Shown here: positions 27,961-35,288 of the stretch, piece after piece | Numbering within the stretch: the stretch's first letter is position 1 | How the letters are laid out: each line of letters begins with the position of its first letter | Assembly (NCBI GenBank): GCA_020848995.1 | Contig: JADLHA010000020.1 | Location: 1 to 56,967, forward strand | Direction: 5' to 3' | Source: Saprospiraceae bacterium | Lineage (GTDB): Bacteria; Bacteroidota; Bacteroidia; Chitinophagales; Saprospiraceae | Length of the DNA: 56,967 nt | Notes under the pieces: generated by a model | Seen by the model: the letters and a program-made list of their open reading frames with translations, nothing else | What the model was told of the DNA's origin: nothing | Database searches by the model: none | Translations under genes and position numbers: made by a program

Positions 27961-28158
27961 TTAATAATTTTCTTTTTCCCAATAGGGCATTTCCGCACCC
28001 CTGTTGAGTTCCTCCGGTATGCCTCCCCGGAGCGCCAAAAGGGCAATGCGGGGGCCGGGATTGTACGAATTGACCGCGCCAGCGTATTTTTGGCGCACGG
28101 CCATTGCAACAATAAGGGCAGATGGCCGTTGTACAATAGCTTTAACCGCATTATCCAT
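27961..28158 (-). CDS. Possible small protein, 65 aa
   Basis: The family is not recognised. The frame starts at an ATG 21 bases from the divergent thioredoxin gene and converges on sprA. The composition looks protein-like (DNAVKAIVQRPSALIVAMAV, then IALLALRGGIPEELNRG), with no signal peptide. Against it, the same DNA contains inverted repeats (ACGGCCAT 28097-28104 with ATGGCCGT 28122-28129, and CTCCGG with CCGGAG near 28010-28036), so this 318-base gap may instead be a structured leader of the thioredoxin gene. Confidence 0.25.
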   Translation of the reverse strand: MDNAVKAIVQRPSALIVAMAVRQKYAGAVNSYNPGPRIALLALRGGIPEELNRGAEMPYWEKENY

Positions 28159-28179
28159 CGCTACTAATTACAACCATTG

Positions 28180-28680
28180 ATGAACATTAAATTTTTGGGA
28201 ATTGTGGCCGCCCTTTTGTTCGGCCAGACATTGAGTGCGCAATCATCCGCTTCGACTTACAAGGCAACCCATGAGGGCTGGTTGGTCAGCCTCGACGAGG
28301 CCTATGCGCTGTCGAAGAAAACGGGCAAGCCCATCATGGCCAACTTCACCGGCAGCGACTGGTGCGGATGGTGTAAAAGACTTTCTAAAGCCGTATTTGT
28401 CCATGATGAATTTAAGACCTGGGCCAAGAAAAATGTCGTCTTGCTGGAACTCGACTTTCCAAGATCCTTTGTGGTTCCTGACAAGATCCGCGATCAGAAC
28501 TATAGCCTTCAACAGTCGTTTGGCGTCCGCGGATATCCCACGATATGGGTTTTTGACGTCGACAAAGACAAAAAGACCAACCAATACAGTTTCAGCGCTT
28601 TGGGAAAAACCGGATACACCGCTACCGTGAAGGAATTCACTGAAGGGGTTGACCAGATGATCGCCAAACGAAAGAAATGA
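28180..28680 (+). CDS. Exported thioredoxin-fold protein (CGWC)
   Basis: The 166-residue protein has a signal peptide (KFLGIVAALLFGQTLSAQ) and a thioredoxin domain. The redox motif WCGWC has cysteines 62 and 65, and the cis-proline region GVRGYPTIWVFDVD is intact. The extended helix before the motif (EAYALSKKTGKPIMANFTGS) is typical of thioredoxin_7/DsbD-gamma-like periplasmic reductases. It probably reduces or isomerises disulfides of exported proteins; the partner is unknown. The ATG at 28180 is chosen over TTG at 28177. A terminator follows at 28723. Confidence 0.85.
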   Translation: MNIKFLGIVAALLFGQTLSAQSSASTYKATHEGWLVSLDEAYALSKKTGKPIMANFTGSDWCGWCKRLSKAVFVHDEFKTWAKKNVVLLELDFPRSFVVPDKIRDQNYSLQQSFGVRGYPTIWVFDVDKDKKTNQYSFSALGKTGYTATVKEFTEGVDQMIAKRKK

Positions 28681-28722
28681 GAGCCCCTACGGGTGCGTTC
28701 GCTCTTTTCAGATTAAGACACA

Positions 28723-28748
28723 GCCTGCGGTTCTCCGCAGGCTTTTTT
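28723..28748 (+). terminator. Intrinsic terminator after the thioredoxin gene
   Basis: A perfect 8-bp stem, GCCTGCGG / CCGCAGGC, with loop TTCT is followed by six T. Confidence 0.9.
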
Positions 28749-28873
28749 GTTTGGGGCGGACGGGACCCCGCTTTTCAGCCGGAAATCGGTGTTTTGATAT
28801 GACAGCGCCACCACAGCCTGCCAGCTTTTGAGTGTTGAGGAAGATAATTTTCTTTCCGGATCCGCGAATGGTC

Positions 28874-28893
28874 ATATATAGTTTATATATTTG
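28874..28893 (+). promoter_or_regulatory. Candidate operator overlapping a promoter -7 element
   Basis: ATATATA (28874-28880), GTT, TATATAT (28884-28890) forms an inverted repeat. It overlaps TATATTTG (28886-28893), an exact match to the Bacteroidota -7 consensus TAnnTTTG. No clear -33 TTTG is seen. It lies 24 bases before the ArsR-type regulator, as expected for autoregulation. Confidence 0.45.
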
Positions 28894-28916
28894 TGAACTA
28901 ATAAATATATAAATAA

Positions 28917-29240
28917 ATGCAGGATAAACGCATTTATGAATTGCATGCCGATGTATGTAAGGCGCTTGGTCATCCTCTCCGGATTGAAGTCATCGATTTG
29001 TTGAGTAATGGAGAGTATGGATTTACGGACATTCTGGAGCACACCGGGGGGCTGAAATCGAATTTGTCACAGCATCTCTCAGCAATGGTACGCAAAGGGA
29101 TCCTCAGGGTCAGACGGGATGGGAAGAACAGACTTTACGCACTTACGTCCCGCAAGGTTGCGCGCGCCTGCGCCCTGATGCGTGAAGTGTTGGTATCGCA
29201 TATAGAAAAGCAGCGCATGGCGCTGATGAACGAAAAATGA
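28917..29240 (+). CDS. ArsR/SmtB-family transcriptional regulator
   Basis: The 107-residue protein is a winged helix-turn-helix regulator. KALGHPLRIEVIDLLSNGEY is the family start, GGLKSNLSQHLSAMVRKGIL the recognition helix, and VRRDGKNRLYALT the wing. It lacks the CVC metal-binding box of ArsR metal sensors. Its only cysteines are Cys14 in the first helix and Cys85 in the last. Sulfide/persulfide sensors of this family (BigR, SqrR) also use two cysteines, so thiol sensing is plausible given the rhodanese and DsrE neighbours, but the spacing differs. It is the first gene of the cluster, 7 bases before the next. Confidence 0.8.
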   Translation: MQDKRIYELHADVCKALGHPLRIEVIDLLSNGEYGFTDILEHTGGLKSNLSQHLSAMVRKGILRVRRDGKNRLYALTSRKVARACALMREVLVSHIEKQRMALMNEK

Positions 29241-29247
29241 ACCATAG

Positions 29248-29997
29248 ATGGGAAAATTGAAAGTTTCGCTGGGTTTCGTATTAGGTGCTGTGATTTGTCT
29301 TCAATTGGCATGTTTAAACACCGGCAATCCTGCTTCTGAGAATGAAGTGGTAGAAAACCTTAACCCCGAGCGCTTCCGCGATCTCGTGGAGCAGGGTTCG
29401 GGCGTCATCCTGGATGTCCGGACTCAGGAAGAGGTGGCAGGGGGTCATCTGGCAGAAGCTAGCACTGTAGATTTTTATGATCCCGAATTCAAGGAGAAGC
29501 TCCGGCTGATTCCGGTGGAGCGGGACGTTTACGTTTACTGCGCAAGCGGTATTCGAAGTGCAGAGGCGTCTGCATTTCTGAAATCGCTCGGTCACGCCAG
29601 GGTTGTCAATCTGGAAGGAGGACTGCAGGCATGGCGCGATCGCGGATATCCCATCGTGCGGACCACACAGGGCACCGATGAGCACTTGCATTCTTTCAGC
29701 AAGGCTGACTTTGAGAATTTGCTCCAGACGGACAAGCCGGTTCTCGTCAATTTTCATACGCTATGGTGTGCTCCATGTCGAAAAATGGCCCCGGTGGTGG
29801 ACTCACTTGAACGAATATTTTTACAACGGGCGGTGGTACTGCGCATAGATGCTGACCGGAGCCGCGACGTCGCAAAGGAGTATGGTGTTAAAGGCGTACC
29901 GGTATTCATGCTCTTTGAGGGTAATTCGCTGCGGTGGAAGCACACGGGTGTGATATCCGGAGATTCACTGTCTGCCCAGATCCAAAGATTTCTTTAA
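29248..29997 (+). CDS. Rhodanese-thioredoxin fusion, probable lipoprotein
   Basis: The 249-residue protein has an N-terminal signal with a lipobox-like cysteine at 22 (CLQLAC), a rhodanese domain (about 38-137) with active-site Cys98 in YCASGIRSAEA, and a thioredoxin domain (about 150-249) with WCAPC (Cys174, Cys177) and GVKGVPVFMLF. The fusion suggests that a persulfide formed on Cys98 is released by the attached thioredoxin, on the periplasmic side of a membrane. It sits between the ArsR regulator and a haem-binding protein and is tightly spaced (7 and 10 bases). Substrate is inferred. Confidence 0.85.
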   Translation: MGKLKVSLGFVLGAVICLQLACLNTGNPASENEVVENLNPERFRDLVEQGSGVILDVRTQEEVAGGHLAEASTVDFYDPEFKEKLRLIPVERDVYVYCASGIRSAEASAFLKSLGHARVVNLEGGLQAWRDRGYPIVRTTQGTDEHLHSFSKADFENLLQTDKPVLVNFHTLWCAPCRKMAPVVDSLERIFLQRAVVLRIDADRSRDVAKEYGVKGVPVFMLFEGNSLRWKHTGVISGDSLSAQIQRFL

Positions 29998-30007
29998 ATC
30001 AATTTAG

Positions 30008-30685
30008 ATGAAGCTGAAATTGCTTTCCATCACAACTCTCATCCTTGCCGGTGGCTGGTCGTTAAGCATGTTTACTCCAGATCGGCCTGCGTGTTATTCG
30101 GAATTGGTGGGTCATCCAGAATATATTTGGAGTTTTCCGAACGCCCGTGCATATCCTCCTGCTGTTGGCATACTTTCAAATGCAAGGAATTGTTTGTCCT
30201 GTCATGACAATAACGGCCCCTGGAAGAGCGAAAACGGGTTGGTCCTCGATTTATTAGACAAAGACACGCGGACTTCCTTGAAATTAAGCGATGGCAGATT
30301 TCTCGTAGAGGTCGAACGAGGCAAGCCCAAAACCATCCTGACCGTCGCGGGCTATAAAAGGGGCGGAGGGTTGCCATTGCCTTACCGCAACGCCTGGTTG
30401 TACATTGATCCTTCAACGATAGGTTCTTCGTCGCTTTTAAAATTCCCTCCTGGTTGGGAGGTGAACTTGCCTATGAGTTGCAGAATAGCTGGGGACGAAC
30501 TTGAAGGATTTGAAGATTACCATATAACGAGCCTCCCCATGACCTTGTTGGCAACTGAAAGCGCTGATAGTGCCTCTATCGAATTGCAGCTTATGCTCAC
30601 CCGGGGAGAGCTAAGTAAGGAAAATGCACTCAGCGAAATGGAGGCAAACTATTACGAGAGAAAGATTCAATTGCGTATTCGGTGA
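30008..30685 (+). CDS. Exported c-type haem-binding protein, unknown family
   Basis: The 225-residue protein has a signal peptide (KLKLLSITTLILAGGWSLSM) and one CLSCH haem-attachment motif (62-66) preceded by RAYPPAVGILSNARN. After it comes a beta-rich domain of about 140 residues with no motif recognised, containing another cysteine near 157. It should be a periplasmic or membrane-facing electron carrier or sulfur-compound-binding cytochrome; the sixth ligand could not be assigned. It starts 10 bases after the rhodanese-thioredoxin gene, so it is probably in the same transcript. A role in oxidising or shuttling electrons from sulfane sulfur is inference from context. Confidence 0.65.
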   Translation: MKLKLLSITTLILAGGWSLSMFTPDRPACYSELVGHPEYIWSFPNARAYPPAVGILSNARNCLSCHDNNGPWKSENGLVLDLLDKDTRTSLKLSDGRFLVEVERGKPKTILTVAGYKRGGGLPLPYRNAWLYIDPSTIGSSSLLKFPPGWEVNLPMSCRIAGDELEGFEDYHITSLPMTLLATESADSASIELQLMLTRGELSKENALSEMEANYYERKIQLRIR

Positions 30686-30834
30686 TGAGCACATCCATAA
30701 AGCCATTCCATGCATTCATCATTATTGTTGCCGCACATAGTCAAGCCTATGCATAGAAGATGCAGTTTTCCATTGAAATTATTTTGCATGAGCATTTTGG
30801 CTTGATGCAATTATGAAAATGAATAAGCTATAAA

Positions 30835-31188
30835 ATGAAATTATTGCTGCTATTGAACGAAGGCCCTTATGGCAATGAAAGGGCTTACAATGCCTTTCGC
30901 ATAGCGCACCAATTGCAAAAGGATCATTCTCAAATTGCTTTGCGGATTTTCCTTCTGGCAGATGCGGTGAACTGCGCGGTTGACAGACAGGTAACGCCGA
31001 AGGGATTTTACAATATTGGGCGCATGGTGAGGTTTTCTCTGGGACGGGGAGCAGAGGTAAAGTTGTGCGGTTCTTGTATGGATGCAAGGGGCTTGCATAC
31101 TGATCTGTTGATCCCGGGTGTTCAGCGTGGGACGATGGGGGAACTCGCACAATGGATAGCCGAATGTGAAAAAGTGATTAATTTTTAG
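30835..31188 (+). CDS. DsrE/DsrF-like sulfurtransferase-type protein
   Basis: The 117-residue protein opens with KLLLLLNEGPYGNERAYNAF, the DsrE/YchN fold start, and ends with a helix (GELAQWIAECEKV). The conserved cysteine region KLCGSCMDARGL (Cys78 and Cys81) corresponds to the active-site loop carrying the sulfur-accepting cysteine in DsrE-type proteins. It should relay sulfane sulfur in the cytoplasm, as no signal peptide is seen. It lies 149 bases after the haem protein and 10 bases before the gamma-lyase gene. Confidence 0.8.
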   Translation: MKLLLLLNEGPYGNERAYNAFRIAHQLQKDHSQIALRIFLLADAVNCAVDRQVTPKGFYNIGRMVRFSLGRGAEVKLCGSCMDARGLHTDLLIPGVQRGTMGELAQWIAECEKVINF

Positions 31189-31198
31189 ATAATTGACT

Positions 31199-32371
31199 AT
31201 GACCAACAAAATTTTTAACTCGACGACATGCATTCACGCAGGGGAGCATCGCGATGCTCAGGGGGCAATACACACCCCATTGTACAATCATTCCACATTT
31301 GCATTTCCTTCTACAGAGGCCATTGTTGACGTCGTCAGGGGTACAAAGCCTGGAAACCTGTACACGCGTTACGGTATGAATCCTACAATACGGGCTACTG
31401 AAGAGAAATTGGCGTCAATTGAAGGTGCAGAATCAGCTTTAGCATTCAGTTCCGGGATGGCTGCTGAAGCTGCCCTCTTTTTTGCCTACTGTATTCCCGG
31501 AGATCGCATCCTTTGCCTTGGAGACGTCTATGGGGGCACGTATGAGCTACTCGATGTCAACCTTCGCAAAATGGGCATCGAAACGGACTTCCTGTTGGGG
31601 AGCGAGTTGGAGCAGTTGGCAGGTCGCGTAAGCGAAAGAACCCGCATTCTCTTCTGTGAAACACCTACTAATCCTAATATTGAAGTCTTCGATATTGCTG
31701 CACTCTCTTCTTTTTGCCACGAGCGAGGCATCATTATGGTAGTTGACAATACCTTTGCGTCTCCGGTTAACCAACAACCCTTACAACTTGGTGCAGATCT
31801 CGTCGTCCATTCTGCTACGAAGTACCTTGGCGGCCATAGTGACCTTACGGCAGGGGCAGTCATGGGGTCAGAAAGATTGGTGGTTCCTCTTTGGCAGTGG
31901 CGTAAAAATTTGGGTCAGATGATCGCACCTGAAGTTGCATTTCTGCTGGCACGAAGCATTAAGACCCTGATCTGCCGGGTAGAGGCCCAAAACGTCTCTA
32001 CATCGCGTATTGCACATTTCCTTCAATCACATCCGCGCGTGTCACTTGTCAACTACCCGGGCCTTCCGGATCATCCACAACATGCACTGGCTTGCCGGCA
32101 AATGCGTGGATTTGGTGGCATGTTGAGTTTTAATTATGATGGCGATGCGCACCAGACATCTGCCATGGTAGACAAGTTGCGAATATTTGCCATAGCCCCC
32201 AGTCTCGGTGGTGTTGAAAGTCTGGTTACACAGCCAGTTACGACCACGCATTTTGGTATGCCGGTCGAAGAGCGGAGAAGGAGAAACATCTCTGACCAAC
32301 TCGTTCGCTTATCGATTGGTCTGGAACATACAGACGACCTCATCGCTGACCTGTCGCAAGCCCTTGGCTGA
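31199..32371 (+). CDS. Cys/Met metabolism PLP-dependent enzyme (cystathionine or methionine gamma-lyase type)
   Basis: The 390-residue protein is a complete trans-sulfuration enzyme. LYTRYGMNPTIRATEEKLAS is the phosphate-binding loop, SSGMAAE the PLP-ring region, ETPTNPNIEVFDI and DNTFASPVNQQPLQLGAD the cofactor-binding stretches, and SATKYLGGHSD contains the PLP lysine, Lys208. SLGGVESLVTQP and RLSIGLE close the fold. Cystathionine gamma-lyase, methionine gamma-lyase and cystathionine gamma-synthase cannot be separated by eye. With DsrE and rhodanese genes alongside, release of sulfide or persulfide from cysteine is plausible. The ATG at 31199 is preferred over TTG at 31193. It is convergent with the metal ATPase. 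Confidence 0.85.
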   Translation: MTNKIFNSTTCIHAGEHRDAQGAIHTPLYNHSTFAFPSTEAIVDVVRGTKPGNLYTRYGMNPTIRATEEKLASIEGAESALAFSSGMAAEAALFFAYCIPGDRILCLGDVYGGTYELLDVNLRKMGIETDFLLGSELEQLAGRVSERTRILFCETPTNPNIEVFDIAALSSFCHERGIIMVVDNTFASPVNQQPLQLGADLVVHSATKYLGGHSDLTAGAVMGSERLVVPLWQWRKNLGQMIAPEVAFLLARSIKTLICRVEAQNVSTSRIAHFLQSHPRVSLVNYPGLPDHPQHALACRQMRGFGGMLSFNYDGDAHQTSAMVDKLRIFAIAPSLGGVESLVTQPVTTTHFGMPVEERRRRNISDQLVRLSIGLEHTDDLIADLSQALG

Positions 32372-32407
32372 AAGCTCATTCCAGTCATTCCAGGGACAGA
32401 AGGATGT

Positions 32408-34873
32408 TTAGGCACGAACATTGCCAGGCAGTTTCATTTCGGAAGAGCCATCTGTAAGTTGCCGACGCGAAGCCGAGAACGACGTAAGGGCCCATGCCAA
32501 AAAGATGATGCTCAGCGAATTGGCGGGCATCAGAAAGCTCGCGATTACAGGCGATAAAAGTCCGCTCAGTGCAAACCAGGAAGCGGCTACGTTGTACACA
32601 ACGGAATATCCAAAAATGATGGAATTGATCCTGCGCCCATCCCGGATGAGGCGCAACATCCTGGGCAACTTCCAAAATGCACTCCCGTCGAGGATGGCGT
32701 CGCAGGCCGGAGTGAAATTGTTTTTGTTTTCGGTAACGGCAATGCCGGCATTGGCCTGCCGAAGGGCCCCGGCATCGTTGAATCCGTCGCCAATCATCAG
32801 CGTCGGGCATCCCCGCTCGCGCTGCAAACGCTCGATGTATTGCCTTTTCTCCCAGGGGTTAAACCGGAAGTGTATGTTTTCCGGATGCCGAAGCAGTGCA
32901 GACAGGTAGGCCCGTTCCCCATCGTTGTCACCGGAGATCACAGATACTTCGTAATCTGACTGAAAGTCCTGTAAGGTTTCCTCCAGCTTTTCCCGGTAAT
33001 GTTGACGCACGAGGAAGTAGCCTATGTAACGGCCGTCTTCGCGAATATGCGTGCAGGTGCCATGGGCATGAACGGGCTCGTCTACCCCTACGAATTGGGC
33101 CGACCCCATCTTCAAATGATGCTCTTCGAGCCATGCTTCTATGCCCCCCCCTTCCGTGGTTTTGAAATGGACGACCTCCAGGGGTTCCCGGATCTGCCCG
33201 TAATGGTAGATGGCAAGACTGAGCGGGTGGGTCGATTGGCGGGCCAGTGAAAAAACCCTCAGGGACTGTTCCGGCGACAAGGGCTTTCCATAATAGCGGA
33301 CTTGGGTGCGCGCGCCCTCGGTGAGCGTTCCGGTTTTGTCAAGTACGATGTGTTGGGTTTGCGCAATGGCTCCCAGCACGTCCGGGTGTCGCAGATAGAG
33401 GCGGTTTTGCGATAAGATGCGCAGCAGGTGGCCGCCAGTAAAGTGAGACGCAAACAAGAGCGCAAATGGACAGGCTACAATGAGCACCGTGGTGAGTGCA
33501 TTCCACATGCGCTCGTGCTGGTTCTGAAAAAACCAGTAGCCCGATGCAGTGATGGCCAGAATCAGTACGACGGCAGTAAAATATTTGCCGAGCTGGTCTC
33601 GGTGCCGCTGCTGCTCCTGTTCAGTATGGGCGTCAAAACTCCGGTTCCACAATTCATTGAGGTAGCGCTGCTCCACGGCGCGCAACGCGCTGAGAACGAT
33701 CTGCGCTCCCGTCTGACGTGCCCCTGCGAAAACGCGGTCTCCCGATTCTGCAAGGCTTTTGTCACTTTCCCCGGTGACAAAACTGTAGTCGAGGGAAGCC
33801 TTTCCGCGAACCAGTATGCTGTCAACCGGGACGATTTCCTGGTTGTGAATGTAAATGAGGTCTCCTGCCTGGATCTTTTCGACTGGAATGGGAATGATTT
33901 CATCGTTGCGCCGGGCCATCACCGCTATGGGAAAAAAAGAGGTGTGATCCCGTTGAAAGGTCAGCGACTCCATCGACCGGTCGTGGATGAAACGGCTGAT
34001 GAGCAAAAAGAAAACGATCCCCGACATGGAGTCGAGGTATCCATTGCCGGTCCCGCCCTGCATCTCGTACAAACTGCGCCCAAAGAGGAGGAACAGCGCA
34101 AGGGAAACCAACAGGTCAATGTTAAGCCTACCCGCTTTCAGTCCGTTCCACGCGCGTTGGTAGAATTCCAATGCGCTATACAGGAATGCCGGAAGGGACA
34201 ACAGCAGAATGACGACGTTGAACAGAAAACCCAGTCGCGTTTCTGCAACAGAACTGCCGCTCAGGTATTCCGGTAAGTTGAGCATCATGATGTTGGCAAA
34301 GCAGAAACCCGCAACTCCAATTTTGATGACGCGCAGGCGAGCCGTGCGCTCTTGGCGCCCGTGGCTTCCCGGTGGCAAGTTGAGCAAGGGTTCGTACCCG
34401 AGACCAGCCAACAACTCAACAATCCTTCTCAGACTCGTCCATTCCTCGTTGTAAACGATGTAAATTCGCTTTTCCGAAAAGTGAACCTGAACGCGGACGA
34501 TGCCGCGGTTCATTTTGGGCAACCGTTCGAGCAACCAGATACAGGCGCTGCAATGCATCTGGGGTAAGTAAAAGTAGAGGTGTGATTGCTTGCCGTCCGA
34601 ATAGCGCAATACCTCATTGCGTATTTCCGGCAGGTCCAAAAAGTCAAAGCGCTCTTTTTCCCGGGGACCCTGCGGTTGCCGAAGCCCGGGGTGCGGGTTG
34701 ATTTCGTAATAGCGGGTAAGGCCGTTTTTTTCTATGATGGTGTAAGCTTGCTGGCAGGATTCACTGCAAAATACTTTCCCATCGACGGCAAAATCCTGAT
34801 TGCTCCATTCGGTACCGCAATGGTAGCAACGCGTGGTTTCCTGCGCTTCCTCCTCCTGTCTTTTCCGGTTCAT
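32408..34873 (-). CDS. Heavy-metal P-type ATPase, CcoI/FixI-like, with CPF instead of CPC
   Basis: The 821-residue protein has an N-terminal zinc-ribbon-like region (Cys16, 19, 36, 40), an HMA-type domain with MHCSAC (Cys108, Cys111), eight predicted membrane helices, and the P-ATPase core: the TGES loop (FVTGESDKS), the phosphorylation site VLDKTGTLTEG, STHPLSLAI and GDGFNDAGALR. The order matches CcoI/FixI, which supplies copper for cbb3 oxidase. The transmembrane metal motif, normally CPC, reads CPF (residues 468-470; codons TGT CCA TTT at 33472-33464). No cco genes are near. Copper export or delivery is the family role; specificity here is open. An 8-G run lies in the coding strand. Confidence 0.85.
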   Translation of the reverse strand: MNRKRQEEEAQETTRCYHCGTEWSNQDFAVDGKVFCSESCQQAYTIIEKNGLTRYYEINPHPGLRQPQGPREKERFDFLDLPEIRNEVLRYSDGKQSHLYFYLPQMHCSACIWLLERLPKMNRGIVRVQVHFSEKRIYIVYNEEWTSLRRIVELLAGLGYEPLLNLPPGSHGRQERTARLRVIKIGVAGFCFANIMMLNLPEYLSGSSVAETRLGFLFNVVILLLSLPAFLYSALEFYQRAWNGLKAGRLNIDLLVSLALFLLFGRSLYEMQGGTGNGYLDSMSGIVFFLLISRFIHDRSMESLTFQRDHTSFFPIAVMARRNDEIIPIPVEKIQAGDLIYIHNQEIVPVDSILVRGKASLDYSFVTGESDKSLAESGDRVFAGARQTGAQIVLSALRAVEQRYLNELWNRSFDAHTEQEQQRHRDQLGKYFTAVVLILAITASGYWFFQNQHERMWNALTTVLIVACPFALLFASHFTGGHLLRILSQNRLYLRHPDVLGAIAQTQHIVLDKTGTLTEGARTQVRYYGKPLSPEQSLRVFSLARQSTHPLSLAIYHYGQIREPLEVVHFKTTEGGGIEAWLEEHHLKMGSAQFVGVDEPVHAHGTCTHIREDGRYIGYFLVRQHYREKLEETLQDFQSDYEVSVISGDNDGERAYLSALLRHPENIHFRFNPWEKRQYIERLQRERGCPTLMIGDGFNDAGALRQANAGIAVTENKNNFTPACDAILDGSAFWKLPRMLRLIRDGRRINSIIFGYSVVYNVAASWFALSGLLSPVIASFLMPANSLSIIFLAWALTSFSASRRQLTDGSSEMKLPGNVRA

Positions 34874-34949
34874 TGCACTTTGACATGCCAAATTATTGCA
34901 TTGGCTCCGAATTCAGAAATTTTTCTACGCCAAGGCGTTCCCGGTTGGC

Positions 34950-35279
34950 TCAGTTGCTCCGGGTTGAAGGGTAGAGGTCTTCGATCACTTCTAGATAGGT
35001 TCGTATGGCAACAAACCGGTTTGCATAACGCTGAATATGCTCCTGCTGCAGTGCCGGTGCAAATCGCGCCATATAGATATTCATGGACTCCATACCCGGT
35101 GCATCGTATTGGACGACGTAGGTCTCCGATTCTGCGTCGCGGTCGTCGAGGCGACTGATCCGGCATTTGTAAAAAATGCCTGTGGCAAGCACCCCCGGAA
35201 TGTGATGATTGCGCATCCAGGTCAGCCATTCCTCGTGAACCGCACGGTCGATCTTTATGGTTACATTGTAAATTAACAT
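34950..35279 (-). CDS. DUF4286 family protein
   Basis: The 109-residue protein is a small ferredoxin-like alpha/beta protein, starting LIYNVTIKIDRAVHEEWLTW, with MRNHHIPGVLATGIF and a C-terminal RFVAIRTYLEVIED. This is the DUF4286 pattern, widespread in Bacteroidota, function unknown. No signal peptide. It follows the outer-membrane protein gene by 9 bases and is probably co-transcribed. Confidence 0.85.
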   Translation of the reverse strand: MLIYNVTIKIDRAVHEEWLTWMRNHHIPGVLATGIFYKCRISRLDDRDAESETYVVQYDAPGMESMNIYMARFAPALQQEHIQRYANRFVAIRTYLEVIEDLYPSTRSN

Positions 35280-35288
35280 TGCCGTCCG

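Noticed and set aside
33428-34276. A 282-codon plus-strand frame
   Set aside because: Antisense to the metal ATPase, with no coherent motifs.
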